The position numbers were made by a program, and so were the translations under genes. A stretch of 64,000 bases of DNA, from NCBI GenBank assembly GCA_014529385.2, contig CM043958.1, positions 89,613,025-89,677,024 of the forward strand, in the 5' to 3' direction. The notes beneath the pieces were generated by a model. That model was given only the letters and a program-made list of their open reading frames with translations, had not been told where the DNA came from and searched no databases. Origin of the DNA: Adiantum capillus-veneris. Taxonomy: Eukaryota; Streptophyta; Polypodiopsida; Polypodiales; Pteridaceae. This document shows, in pieces, positions 22,415-34,412 of the stretch (position 1 is the stretch's first letter; every line of letters starts with the position of its first letter).

Positions 22415-24643
22415 ATGTCATCTCAAGCCAACTCCACTTCTCAAGCCGGTTCTTCTCGAAGGAGGCCCGCCGTGCAAATGTGGTCGTGGTGGGATGAAGT
22501 CGACTTTAGCACGCGTGGCAAAGGTGGCGGTGCAAGACCATGGACATGCAAGCTATGCCCATACAAGAGAACGGGTGGTTCAAACAAAGTGCGAGCCCAT
22601 CTTCTTCATGAACCCAGTCACGAGGTGAAGTTTTGCCCTTGAGTAACTCCCGAGAAGAGGTTGGATCTTCTTGAGAAGCTCACGGTGTATGAGGTCGCGG
22701 AAGCGGCCAAGAGGGGCCGTTTTGTTGCCGTTGATCCCTCCGCCATGGTGACACCGCGAGAGCAAAGGGAAGCCAACCTTGACGACATCTCTCGAGGCTT
22801 CAAGAGCCATGCATCTACACCGTCCTTTTCCGTTCCGCATCGCCAAAGCACTCTCAACGAAAATTGGAATCCTAAATTGAAGGAAGAGGTGGATAGGTCG
22901 GTTGCCTGATTCTTCTTCCACGACCACATTGCCTTCCATGCTTCGCGGTGAGTTTCCCTTGGCATATGCACATTGCAATCTTCCATTTTGTATTCATAAT
23001 GGGTTCTAACTTCTCGACTCTCGACTCTCCATACTAACACAACATGCTCTGTTTTGTGTGGATAGGTCTCCATACTTTCGAACCATGGTTACGAGAATAG
23101 GGGAATATGGCTCCTCTTATGTGCCACCTTCATCGGAGAGGCTTCGCACCACCCTCCTTGACAAAGAGAAGCTTGCCGTGGAGCAAGCGGCCCAAGCAAC
23201 AAAGGATTTGTGGGAGACCAATGGCATCTCTCTCCTTGTAGATGGATGGAGCGACACCCGCAAGCAGTCCATCCACTGTGTGGTGGCCTACTCTCGGGGG
23301 GAGATGTACTTTGTGGAGTCACATGATGCATCCGATAGTGGCAAGGCCGCCGAGATGCTTGCTGCGGAGTGGACAAGCACCATAGAGATCACCGGCCCGG
23401 AGAATGTCATTTGTATGGTTGTAGATGGAGAGGTGTCAAATAGGGCAGCCGTGGCTATCATTGAGGGCATGTATCCCAGCATCCATGTCACATTTTGCAT
23501 GGCGCATTGCCTCAATAACCTCCTCAAGGACATAGGGAACTTGTCATGGCTTTCACCCACCATTGGTGACGCCTCTCGAATTGTCTCCTTTGTGCTCAAC
23601 CATCAAAAAGTGCGCCATGAATTCTCAAAGAGGAGCCACTTGTCCTTGCTCAAATATTCAGAGACAAGATTTGCATTCAATTGGCTTATGCTAGGCAGCT
23701 TGTCTACATGTGGCGGAGCCTTAAGGGGCCTCTTTCTCAGTGATGAGTTCCAGGCCATGCCGGAGTCTACATCAGCACAACAGGATTGAAATGCCAAGAA
23801 TGGGCCGATGACGCCGCTTGGTGGGAGGAGGTGAAGACTCTTGACGCCATGGTCAAGCCTATTCTACACCTACTTTGAGTGGTGGATGGCTTGCAGCCAT
23901 GCATTGGCAAAGTCTACGAAGCCATGGATCGGATGATAGAGGCACTTGAGAAGCTCGTGCCCGACCCTGTTCAGTATGCGGAGATTCATGGCTTGTGTGA
24001 GTCGAGGTGGAATGGATACTACTCTCCACTTCATGCGGCAACTTATGTGCTTGACCCTGAGTTTCAGGGAAGGCGTCAAGAGACCGACAAGGAGGTGAGC
24101 AAAGGATGGCGGCTTGCATTGGAGCGCCTTGAGCCTAGCAATGACATTAGGCGCAAGATTAGAGACGAGCTACTCAACTACAGGCAAAAGAAGGGCTCCT
24201 ATGGATGTGTAGATGCACAACTTGATCGGAACAAGATTGACTCGGTTTTGTGGTGGGAGGACTATGGAGGAGATGGCCCACATTTGCAGCGCTTGGCTGT
24301 TCGTGTCCTTAGCCAAGTATGTACCACTAGTTGCTTGGAGCAACTATGGAGTGTGTACAGCCACATTGCCTCTAAGAAGAGGAATCGCCTTGGGGTTCAG
24401 AGGGCCAATGATTTGGTGTTTGTGAACGCTAACTTACGCATGCTTGCCAAGAGCGTCACACACAAGGCAGATCCCTTCACTGAGTGGGAGATGGCACAAG
24501 AGAATCCATCTATGGCCGATACTCTTTTGGAGGAGCTAGAGGAGGACTTCGAGCCTCAATGCGAGCCTCCCGAGCCCTCATACGTCGCTGACGACCTCGA
24601 CTACGACGATGATATGGAGATTCGGCAGGCGAGCACTTCTTGA
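22415..24643 (+). pseudogene. hAT transposase (BED, DUF659, hAT-C)
   Basis: Two exons. Exon 1 (22415-22947) begins MSSQANSTSQAG and holds a BED zinc finger (W..CKLC.. then H-x4-H near residues 45-70). Exon 2 (23066-24643) holds the DUF659-like catalytic region (LLVDGWSDTRKQSIHCVVA, VVDGEVSNRAAV, FCMAHCLNNLLKDIG) and the hAT-C dimerisation region (CTTSCLEQLWSVYSHIASKKRNRL). The intron is GT-AG and restores R-S-P-Y-F across the junction. TGA stops lie at about 22640, 22906, 23787 and 23877, and a one-base frameshift near 23800. The protein would cut and paste the element; this copy cannot. Confidence 0.92.
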
Positions 24644-25036
24644 GTTTGATGATCATTGATCACTCGACTCTCGAGTCTACGACTCTACCTACTACATAGC
24701 CCTTTGTACTTTTTGTTATCCTTGAGGCCTCAGGCTTGTCCTAAGTCGTTTAGGCTTTTTGACTCTTGAGCCCTTGTGGCATGCACTTCTCATTTTGTAT
24801 CCATCGATCATCGATATTTTATTAGCACATTTCTACCTATATGACTCGTGTTCTTTGGTCTATTTAGTGTAAATTTATGGTCAAAGTGCTGCTCTATGTG
24901 TGTGGCATGTGTGTAGGTCAAAAAATTCCAAAAAAACTCTTTTTTTTTTTTGCCGTTCCAACCCCCGTCCCTGTTTCCTGACTTTTGCCGTCCCGTCCCC
25001 GTTCCCGTCCACAGCCCGCCGTCCCATGTAACTATG

Positions 25037-25044
25037 GTTTCTCG
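25037..25044. repeat. hAT target-site duplication, right
   Basis: GTTTCTCG, partner of 21940-21947. Confidence 0.85.
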
Positions 25045-25757
25045 AATAACTGATCACATCGTAGTTGCATAAACTTGCAACTCCTGCAAAAATCAGCCCT
25101 CAAATTAGCCAAAAATTTCTTTAGGCAGCATGACGCTTTTGATTATTTTTTATGTCCAGAACCAATATTGTCCTCTCGTTAATTCATTTCACACTCAACC
25201 TCATAACTGACTTTGTCCACATGTAAAAGGTTGTCCAAGGCCCTTTAAGTGACCCACACACCTTGGATTTTAGTGCTGACTCGCTCAAACACAAGCGACG
25301 TCCTTGGTCCACTCGCCTTGGCCTGCTTTACATTGGCAATGTTTATTTGTAGAATCTCTAGGTCTTGTCGGCTTGCCTGCTTCAAGAGCTTCGGGGAAAA
25401 AGAAAGAAAATAGAAACTAAAAGAACTAAAATAAATTGAATAGAAACCAAGATACACCTCCCGGTGACAGCTTCTGCTTGATAAGTTGTATGCTGCTACA
25501 AATTAATAGTTTTCATCGAATCAAAATCATCTTTGATTCAAGAATTTTGTAGAAACTGTTGAGCATGAGAGTTTGGCCAAGCATCTTCTACAGAACAACA
25601 TACGTTCAGTACATGAAAAATATGGGTTGTTTTGGGTTAGGAAATGGATTCTTTAGTCTTGTCGTAAAAACCATGTTGCGCACTGTAATTTCTACGATTT
25701 ACAGGCATCTCATGTGTTCTTTGTTTTGTTGAAAAGCTAACTGTTTAAATGTTGCAG
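25045..25757 (+). other. Probable intron sequence upstream of the first visible RRM-gene exon
   Basis: No coding motif found. It ends in a 3' splice site (..GTTGCAG at 25751-25757). I searched it for the expected N-terminal exon of the RRM gene and did not find it. The upstream intron may therefore extend left past the hAT and LINE insertions. Confidence 0.5.
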
Positions 25758-28700
25758 CAATATATACTAGTTCTAGTGGCACATGGCAAGCAACAAGCCC
25801 AGGCTGTCAAGGATCTCGAAGCCTTCTTGGGCGACAGAAGTGAATCTTTTGTAGCCTGGTATGAGCTCCTGAGTTAATTTACAGCTGTGCTTGAGTAAGG
25901 GTATGATTAATTTGTGTGCTTTGAGGCCTTAAATACTTGTCTACGCTGTAAATTACAGGCTATGGGATTATCTGTGCTCGAACCTACATCTGCATGCATC
26001 TGTTTCAAAAGCACCAGTATTGGGTGGTAATGGAGTGGAGCATAAGGTAGAACAAGCAGACAGTGGGAGAGTAAAACTTGTCCAAGCTGATGTACAGGTG
26101 TGCGCCTGTGTAGCATATGGCGGATAATTGTATGCTTACTGAAAGAAAGCACCCCTATTGCCAGAGTGCAGTAAGATTTTCTTTCTTTGTCAAGACCTCA
26201 GGTAGTTAGGATTTTTGAATAACCGTTGAGCTTTCTAAATGTAGGTGTCATCTTTAGGAAACAAACATGGAGAGAAGAGATTACACACTTCAAACAATGC
26301 AAGAAATATTCCTGATTTGAATGATTCTCCTCCTAAAGTAGGGAACATGGAAATTGGAAGTGAAAGTGAGAAGGTTGGAGCAAAGGACAGAATTGCAGGT
26401 AAGCATTCTCAACATAGTGTCAAGCAACTGCATTCCTTCCACGATACCCAGATTCGCATAGAAAGAGAGAGGAGATCAGACGTAAAACATCATCGAAAGG
26501 TAAATTCGATTTTTATATAGGAGATGATTTTTCAGTTGGAAATGCCACATTACTAACAGGTTAAACTTATTTACTGTCTTATGCATATGCAGAGACATGC
26601 CTCTCCTGTATGTGCGAATGCCACCCGTAGGCTCTTGCAATCTGCTGTAAGAGAGGCAGTGGGACCTGTCACAGGTCTACTAAAATCTGGTTCAAAACGA
26701 TTACGATCAGTTGTTTCGACTGAAGTGGGTGAGCTACAGGCTTTTTTTCAATCGAATTTTCTCTTCTTGGCCGTTGGTCTCTCTTATTTTAGCGAATCAA
26801 TTGATTTAGTGGCATGCCAAGAATGCTGCTTGTCAATGTTTTGTGGCAGTTTGTCATTCTGATATTACATGTATTACCTGTGACATTTCATGATTCAGAT
26901 GAGCTTGAAGATACGAGGGCATACAAAAATGTGGTCAAGGCTGATGATGTCGAAGACGAAAAGATAGCCTTACCAGCTTTGCCAGTATGTGCTAAAGGTG
27001 TTGCACCAACCGAACAGAATGACAATGGAGGCTTCATAGGTAGTGTATGGGATAGATTGGGTAGAACAACCAAGTGTAGAAAAGATGAGGGTATCCAAGG
27101 TGATATGGACTCTACAAGGATATGGGAGAGAAGGTTCATGAGTGAAGATACATACATGGATGAGGATGAAGATGGGAGAAAGCTCCCAGTGCACCAATCA
27201 AGGCTGTCAGATCTGGATTTAAATGAGCGAAATGGGCATGCAACGGAAAAGTCAATTGCTGAAAGGCCAGATAGTTTTCACCAAGATCGTCCTCGTCGGG
27301 TGCATGTAAAGGAGGCCAATGTTCTCAACCATACACGCTTTCAACATTTTCGAGGGAATGATAACCAAGAAATGGTTGTTGGAGTCCCTAGAAGTGTGGA
27401 TAAGGAGTCCAAGAGAGTGTTGTATGCAAATGGACCAGTGAGAATTGTGGATACAGAAATCAGAGGAGCACAACATGAATCTTTGGCAACGCCTTCCTCA
27501 AGGCAGTTTGATTCCTCTGAAAAGGTTGTGACACTTTCTCTGAAATTTTCATTATGAAGTCTTGTATCCATGAAGTTCTGAGCAGAATTCTGCTATTTAT
27601 CAGCATGTTGTGTGCTCGCAAGGCCAACAACCTGGAAGTTCTCATATGGAGCAGTTACAAACCCAGCTTGCAAGGCCTGAGGATGACAGCCATAAAGTAA
27701 GTACATGTGTGCGATGCTAGTATTTCCTTTTGCCTTGCTTTTTCTCATTAGGATGTGTCAAAGGGAGCAGCATTTTTTTATGCAAGAAGGTAATTTGGTG
27801 TGGAGAATGTTTGTCAGAACGTCCTTGAATTGAAGAAGCGTTTAGACCAAATTCAAATGGAAATGATGAAGCTGCGTGCTAAGCAATTCGATTCAAATAA
27901 AGAGATGCAAAATGCTAACTCTTCTATCTTGCCAGGTGAGGTTATACCTTCCCTGATCTATTAATGGGATACGAAGATGATTATGCAGCAGTTGAGCTTA
28001 TTGGTATTTTTGGATGAAAAATTTTACCTTTCTGAAATGTGTGGATGTTGTTGCTTTAACTTCATTCTTCTCTAATATCATCATTGTTTTTTGAATTATC
28101 TTCAATTAATAACTACCAGATCCCTTGGTCAAAGAAAAATGTATGCTGGTTACAAACAGAGTAATAACCCCAAAATCTATATACAAATTTGCATCCATCA
28201 GCTCTAACACCTCGATGTAAAAGCTATTAGATCTCCTTGGCTGAAATTTTTAACATGATTTGGCCAGAGTGAAATTGTTGGTGATAACGGAGCTCTTAAT
28301 AAGCATACTTTTCGATGAATCTATAGCATGAGATTCACTGTTTCATTCTTACAATCTGGTGTACACACTTAGCATGGATGCATGTATGTTATTGTGATTT
28401 TTTGGAAGTTTCAATAGCTACCTCGAACAAAAAAATTTGTATTGATTTTGAAGAAATATGCTAGAAACCACACCAACCAATAGCTTCAGACCATGTTTTT
28501 AGAAGTGGTTGACATAGTGCCAAGTAGTCTTGGAAAAATTTGAAGAGGGGGATGTTCATTTCAAGAACCCCCAACATATAGTGCTTACAATGCGGGGTTT
28601 GGAATTACAATATGCTGTGTGGCCCCTGCACTTTCCTTAATGTGGTGACAGCATGTGAGTTCAGCATGTTTCTAGAGCTCAGCCACCTAAGGGCTATGTC

Positions 28701-31217
28701 CTTGCTTGCTGCTTGTACTGCTGCCAATCTGAAGAATTGGAAGAGACCTGCAGATGCTAAGGCTGTGTGCAAACCCTTTTTATGTGGGAATTCTAATGCG
28801 TTTTTCAAGTCTGGAAATGAAGCGACCAAACCTCTCTTAAGCAAAAAGAAGGCACTTTTGGGTCTGAGAGCACTTTCTTCAAAGAAGGCGTTCCATTTGT
28901 CAAATCCACGAGTGGGGAAACAATGTCCTTCAGAGGTGTTCACACCACTGCTTTAAGATTTTCCTCAATACACAATTGGCATTGCTAGAGGTTCACCTTC
29001 TTTATGCTGCAGCTGTTAATTTTTCACCTTCTGGATGCTGTGCACTGCTGGTTCTCTTGTTTCTGCTCATTATTGCCTGGCCCTCGGTTGCGGTTTGGCG
29101 AGCCTTACATTATCAGGCGTGGATTTAGGCGCATTGAGGGTCTGTTCCTGCCAATGCCCCACTACACAATTTTTGTGCAGTTTTCCCCCCCACTTTGTTT
29201 TAACGGCGTCGTGGGACTGTTTTTGCTGTCATGTATGTTGCCCTACCTGCCCATGCTGCAGTAGATATGGTTCTCCCCCCCCCCCCCGCCCCCGCCGCCC
29301 CCGTGGAAGGAAAAGGAAAACTTAAGGAAATACAAAATCACATTTTGTCTTTTCTCTGTGAGCAAACCCGGAGCACCTATAATGGCTTTCACTCCATTCT
29401 GCTTCCATCGTCGTCTGTCGGCTACTCGCTTGCACACGAAGCACAGACTTTGCTTTTGTCAAGCACAGGGCCTGCTTATAAATCTCGTTGCAGATCTCGC
29501 TGCTCCCCTTGGCAGCACCCACAGCTCCAATGACTCTGCGTTTGAGCTGATTTCAGTAATCAAGGCCAGCAGGTGTAAGCCAGAGAATAGAGGCTCCAAC
29601 CCCCTCCCGCAAGGGACAAGGGCTAAGCCTGAGGGGGAAGCCCTTTTATCATTGGGCACCTCCAGGGGTCTAATACTCACCAGGGGGGGGGGGGACACCT
29701 TTGCTGCAGCTTTGATGGAGAAAACCCCGGTCCCCACCTTTCCCTCCGCCTGTAGTAAGCAGTCATCATGGGAGAGGAGAGGTCAAGAGACTAGAAGAAT
29801 AAGTTGCAACTATCAAAGCAGAAAGAGGAAACGATTGTGGATCTCTAGACAAGGTTGGACACAATGGAGATAGTGCATAAAGAGGAGAAGGGACAATGCT
29901 AGAGGAGCTCACAGTCTGAGAATCCACTCTTTGTCCTTGAACTTTTCCCAGTATAAAATTAATTCTGGGTTTTAAAATCAACAAGCTCATAAAATGCTTG
30001 CACCTGCATAACTACTTCACTGTGTCTAGTGACACATACTGGCTGTTGTCTAGTATGACCTCTATTCCTGGATTGGAGCTTTGTAATCCCTTCTCTTGCA
30101 GTTATTAAGTGGTGTCCATGTTATATCTTCATGTCAATCTGTTGATCCTGAATTTTTACCACAGGCACTGACGAAGTTCTGAAGATGCAGGATAGCTTGC
30201 AAAGCCGTACAGTCTTTGTAGCCAATGTAAATGCTCCCCACTACATACAAGAAGCCCAATTTTAGTTCTTACAGGACACTTGATTTTCTGCAGCCGTTAA
30301 TGCTTTTGAAAACTTGATTGTGTAGATTCATTTTGCTGCATCGAAGGAGGCTATTATGGCTCATTTTGTGCAGTGTGGGAAGGTAGAGCAGGTGGTGGTG
30401 CTTACTGATGCAGCAACAGGGAAACCCAAAGGGTAATCGAGATTACAACAACTTGTGTCGAATTCTGTCCCTGCAAACATAGGAGTGTGTGTTTTCATGA
30501 GCATGCTGTTGTCTGCATGGATGTTTTCACGCTTGTACTCGTTTTTCTCATGTGGCACGTAGAAGATAAGAGCTATATATACCCCAAATGGGAACACTTC
30601 TTCGGCTCTTCAAAGTTCAGGGGGGTGTGGTGTTCAGTCATAGAGTCATATTCTTCATTGTAGTCGCAGAGCCAATATAAACAGTGTGGGTTGTTTTTTA
30701 TCTGCCTGACTTTTGTTGTGCTATAGGTCTGCGTATGTTGAGTTCAGTGCGAAGGCAGAAGCAGAGAAGGCCTTAACTTTGAATGAAACTTCGTTTTTCT
30801 CCCGGATATTGAAGGTAAAAAAACTGCTTCAGCATTTATGAAGGGCATCCTGGCTGGCACTAGATGCGAACCGCACATTTATTGAAGTACTTTTTTATTC
30901 AGGTTGTGCTAACAGATTCCTCGAATATTCAAGAGATGCTGTCTAGTCAGGCGGCTTCTATCAGATCTCCCACTTCATTGCTGTCCAGGCCTTCCTCCAG
31001 GGGTCGCTTTTTCAGAAACGCTCATAATTCACCTGGGTTTGCCAGCGTGCGTGCTGCTTATGTAACACCCACCAAACTGCAATGGAAACGGGATTCCACT
31101 GCAACGGGAGGAAGCCCTTCGCTTGGGAATGGACTCAAGCCAGCAGGCCAAGGAACATCGATGCGTCCAGGGGTGAAGTCTTTCACGTACATTAGGAATC
31201 AAAGTGCTCAACAATAA
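25758..31217 (+). CDS. RRM-domain RNA-binding protein with N-terminal PWI-like segment (partial, 11 exons)
   Basis: Exons 25758-25858, 25959-26097, 26245-26499, 26593-26728, 26899-27524, 27586-27696, 27818-27935 (acceptor 27806 is an alternative), 30165-30226, 30326-30432, 30727-30814 and 30903-31217. All junctions are GT-AG and every phase joins, giving about 685 codons without a stop. The N-terminal visible part (DLEAFLGDRSESFVAWLWDYL) resembles the short helical domain of Nab2/ZC3H14-type proteins. A charged disordered middle follows, then a short coiled coil (LELKKRLDQIQMEMMKL), and one RRM with RNP2 VFVANI and RNP1 KGSAYVEF. It ends in a basic tail with LQWKRD. The order resembles the Arabidopsis At3g12640-type RRM protein, from memory. 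A nuclear mRNA-processing role is inferred. The first exon is not found. Confidence 0.88.
27936..30164 (+). other. Large 2.2-kb intron of the RRM gene
   Basis: Splice ends are GTGAGG and CCACAG. Other visible introns are 61-300 bases, so this one is exceptional. It contains homopolymer runs (C-run near 29276-29287, G-run near 29684-29693) and an antisense open frame at 28605-28943 of unknown origin. An inserted, degraded element is likely, but I could not identify ends or a family. Confidence 0.75.
28605..28943 (-). other. Unrecognised 112-codon frame in the large intron
   Basis: A minus-strand frame (begins MNTSEGHCFPTRGFDKW) overlapped by an equally long plus-strand frame (28612-28956). 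The words HCFP..GFDKW faintly recall TTF zinc fingers of hAT transposases, but the match is too weak to assign. Either strand, or neither, could be a transposon remnant. Confidence 0.2.
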
Positions 31218-32128
31218 AATCAGGGGTTGCTGAAGGGCAGAAAGGAGCAACGTAGGAAATACAAATGTATATCTGTGGGAGAACGTGGCAGCTGAATGGA
31301 GCGAGGGGTGGGAATATGACACGGGCAACAGAAACTGCCCTATTGATTATGGTCAGATGCACATGGGAGGTCTGTGCCAACATTTTCATGCAAAGTATGG
31401 GTGGATGAGGGGCCTCATATGCTCCTCGAGGGTCTCTGGTCGTTCTAGGGTTCTTCTAATGCATGCAGTGTCCTCTTAAGGTCAGCCAAGATCCTCTACG
31501 TTGTTTATCTGTCTTGTGGCTGATGGGACGCCCGTCCATTGGTAGGTGTGAAAGTGTCCACCACCTTGAGTGAAGTGGACTTAGCTCTGCCACAAGTGGT
31601 TTGGCAACTGCCATTTGAAGGCCTTGGCCATGCGTTGTGGTCACTGTGCTGCCATCCTTTGTGTGTTTCTGGGAAAATTGCACAAACCCACATATGTTCA
31701 TATAAAGTCATCCCTCCAAATATCAAATTATGGCTACAACTGTAATGTATTCTATGTAAACTTTTGGCCAGCAATTTGAACAGGCTTGGGTTAGTGGAGG
31801 TCGATGTCTCATGTGCTCAATATGGAAATTTCTTAAAACATGTGTAATTTTCAACCTTGAGTTCTGTCAGAGTTTACATATAGCACTGTCTCAACTAGTG
31901 GACGTCATATTCGTAAGCGTGGCTCTTAATGACCAGCATGAACAATAGTCATAACTTTGCCATCAAAGTAAGTTTATCTGCATATCAGTGCTTTAAGTCA
32001 TGGTGAGTCTTCTTATTAATTCAGCTTTGGTCAAGCTCTGCTTGAAAAACTTTGAAGTATATCCTTTATATGCAGAGAGTTAATTGGAGTGTGTTTGGGT
32101 CATCCTGAAGCAGCACTCGCATACAAAT

Positions 32129-32131
<3 letters not shown>
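31218..32131 (+). other. 3' UTR and downstream flank of the RRM gene
   Basis: No coding motif found. A 3' UTR is expected to begin at 31218; AT-rich sequence around 31720-31760 (AATGTATTC..) could contain the poly(A) site, but no canonical AATAAA is clearly placed. The right edge meets the (GA)n tract at the LINE D end. Confidence 0.5.

Positions 32132-32164
<33 letters not shown>
32132..32164. repeat. (GA)n at the 3' edge of LINE D
   Basis: 33 bp; reads (TC)n in LINE orientation. Confidence 0.95.
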
Positions 32165-32167
<3 letters not shown>

Positions 32168-32771
32168 TTTGAAGTCTATGTGAGGAGGCCGAAGTCGGCC
32201 TATGAGACAAATCAAGTATACATGTGTGTATGTCTTTTGTCTATCGGAAGTGTGGCCTTGTGCCTCTGTATCTCTAGCAAGTAGCGCCCCTGTTGTCTCT
32301 GATCTTGAGAGTGCATGATATCTCGGATGGTAGGCTGCCCTTTGAATAGGGGCTCGTATCGGCCTCTGAGATCCGCATAAGCTTTGCATCTACAAATAAA
32401 ATGCTCCTCCCTCTCCACTTCCTCTCTGCATACTCTACACACTCTCCTCCATGGGAATGTCATGAGTTCGCCCCACCTCGATCTCTAGTTTGTGTGATGA
32501 CATTGCGTTGACCAATTGCCACCGTGAGTTGTGTGGCATGTTGGTGTCCTTATAGCATGGTCATTGTATGAACCCGTCCTCCAGTATGGTAAGAAAATGG
32601 TCTCTGTAGTGTGACATCTTTTGTTGGAGAGGAGATGTGATCCAAGTTTGTTTGATATAGAACAACCAGAGATCTTGTTGGATCATTATGTTTCTCACTA
32701 CGTGAGATGAAGCTGGGGGAGTTGGGGTCTTACTGCAACCTCTCCAGGTCCAGGCCGTTTTGAACCATGCT

Positions 32772-34210
32772 CTAATCTGTGTGTACCATGCTCTTTGACT
32801 TTGAAATCAATACAATGTCATCAACATATAGCATAATATGGATTGTGGTGCTTGTTAGGTCCCCTCCTGTCCTTCCCGCTCGTAGGATGTAGACGGAGAT
32901 CTTGTCGATATAGAGTTCGAAGAGTGTTGGGGAGAGGGGGCATCCTTGCTTAACACCAATGGTGCTAGCAATAGACTCTGACATACCGCCTGGGCAATGA
33001 ACTGTCCCAGTCACTCTCTCATACAGAGCGTAGATGGCCCATATCATCTCCAGAGGTATCCCCAAACTCGTCGAAAGAGCCTCTCCTGTGGGACGCAAAG
33101 TAGCAGTAAAGCCTCTTGTTTCGCACCTTTGTCCCATCAATAAGGGTCGATAGTAGAGAAGGTCCGCTTGAACCGTGCCTGACCAAGACCCCGTAGGCAC
33201 TCAACCTCCCCGTAAGAACTACCAGTAAGAACTAAACTCAACCTTAAGAACTGTCCCATATAGTTTGGCCAGTGTATGGCTGATTGTGATAGTCCTGTAA
33301 TTCCCTGGGTCCAAAGTGTCTCCAGTCTTGTGGGTCGGCACAATGGTGTGTCTGGTCAACTCCTTTGGGAAGCCCTCCCCTATACCCGGTTGAGTGCATG
33401 TGCGCTCAATGGGGCTATCATGGCGGCTATATAAATGAGGTGCTCACTCTCTAAACCTGTATGGTCTGATGATCGGCGGTGCTATAGTTAGTGGATGGCC
33501 TTTTTGACCATCTCTGTTGTGAAGGAGGAGAATACTCGTGGGTCGAGGCCCAGGAGGTTGTGAAATCGCACGCTGGGTCGATAGCTCATAGAGTTTCTCT
33601 GCGTACTCGTGCCATACTTGTGGATCCTCAATGGGGGTAGTCGGTCGTGGCTCCTGGAGGGTGCGCCATGCTATGACATTGTCCATGCTCACGAACATGT
33701 GATATAGCTCTAGCTCCTGTGCCTCCTTGAAAGATCGCCGCTTTCGGCATGTGAGTGTCTAGCCTCTCGATCAGTGGTCTCTCCAAGAGTCCGTTGTGCA
33801 CGCAACCAGCGGTAGAGGTCTTTGCACTCATCATCGTACTAGTAGTTCTGTGGTATTGTCCCCCTGGGAAGGGGGAGGGGGAGTGTCCTGTATGGGTGGT
33901 GTGCGGGAGAGAGCTAATGGTTGATGTCTGAAGAACAAATGTGATGTGGTGTAGAGGGGTGGAGCAGGAGGAGTCCCTTCTCGATCTCTGTCGAGTATAA
34001 GGGGGCTAGCTCATGTGTGAAATGGATCATGGTGTGTGGGGTACGTGTCATGGGTGTGTGGGGTGTGGTGTCGTTAGTGAATGAGAATGCAAGATAGGTG
34101 TGGTCGACTCCAATCAGTATGGGTGGAATGGTGAAAGAGCTAAGTAGGTGGGTGGCCTCTCTGGGCCCCATGATGTAATCCACGGTGCTCCCCCCCGAAT
34201 GCAACTCCAT
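32772..34210 (-). pseudogene. LINE D ORF2 endonuclease end and reverse transcriptase
   Basis: Fragments in several frames: endonuclease end (GGSTVDYIMGPREATHL, VDHTYLAFSF) at 34210-33914, linker at 33834-33444, RT with ETLWTQGITG-like and NYMGQFLRLSL segments near 33300, then GVKQGCPLSPTLFELYIDK and YVDDIVLIS. It corresponds to LINE B 18240-19700. Non-functional. Confidence 0.8.
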
Positions 34211-34355
34211 GTGGTATGCATGTCAGTCCTCTTGAAGTAGGCCATTGTGCCATCCCGTTATAAATAACGAGAGCCTAGTCTGAGCAAATGATGGCCGTAC
34301 TCTGTGGTGCGAGCTGTGTCTACTGACTCTCTCATGGTGGCCTCCTCATGTATGG

Positions 34356-34358
<3 letters not shown>

Positions 34359-34409
<51 letters not shown>
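34359..34409. repeat. (GA)n at the 5' edge of LINE D
   Basis: 51 bp. The sequence to its right (CTTTATTAACTTC..) resembles a LINE 3' end on the minus strand, so this tract may be the tail of an older LINE copy. Confidence 0.9.

Positions 34410-34412
<3 letters not shown>

Larger units (their letters stand above)
21948..25036 (+). mobile_element. hAT DNA transposon, nearly complete, inactive
   Basis: A 3089-bp element with terminal inverted repeats CATAGTTACAGGGGACGG (left) and CATAGTTACATGGGACGG (reverse complement of the right end), bordered by an 8-bp duplication with one mismatch. Clusters of GGGACGG-like words lie just inside the left end (21957-22100) and their complements just inside the right end (24960-25026), as expected for transposase binding sites. 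The transposase gene in between has four TGA stops and a frameshift. Confidence 0.93.
32132..34409 (-). mobile_element. LINE D: 5'-truncated LINE of the (TC)n family
   Basis: Minus-strand relative of LINE B, bounded by (GA)n on the plus strand at 32132-32164 (its 3' end) and 34359-34409 (its 5' end). Its sequence starts inside the endonuclease domain, at the region equivalent to TEYGRYLTEM of LINE B, directly next to the (TC)n. RT motifs are GVKQGCPLSPTLFELYIDK and YVDDIVLIS (33000-32800). The C terminus has CRVCREEVEREEHFICRC (about 32440-32390). The 3' end shares GTCTCATAGG with LINE B. Multiple frameshifts are present. Confidence 0.85.

Noticed and set aside
22580-23073. Antisense genes over the hAT transposase
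   Set aside because: They are shadow frames of a clear transposase coding sequence.
22415-24643. TGA read as sense, or RNA editing that repairs stops, to rescue the broken genes
   Set aside because: TAG and TAA stops and frameshifts occur too, the elements are nuclear transposons, and the intact host gene needs no such correction.
25245-25457. Candidate first exon of the RRM gene
   Set aside because: The open frame is on the minus strand, and no plus-strand frame shows the expected N-terminal motif.
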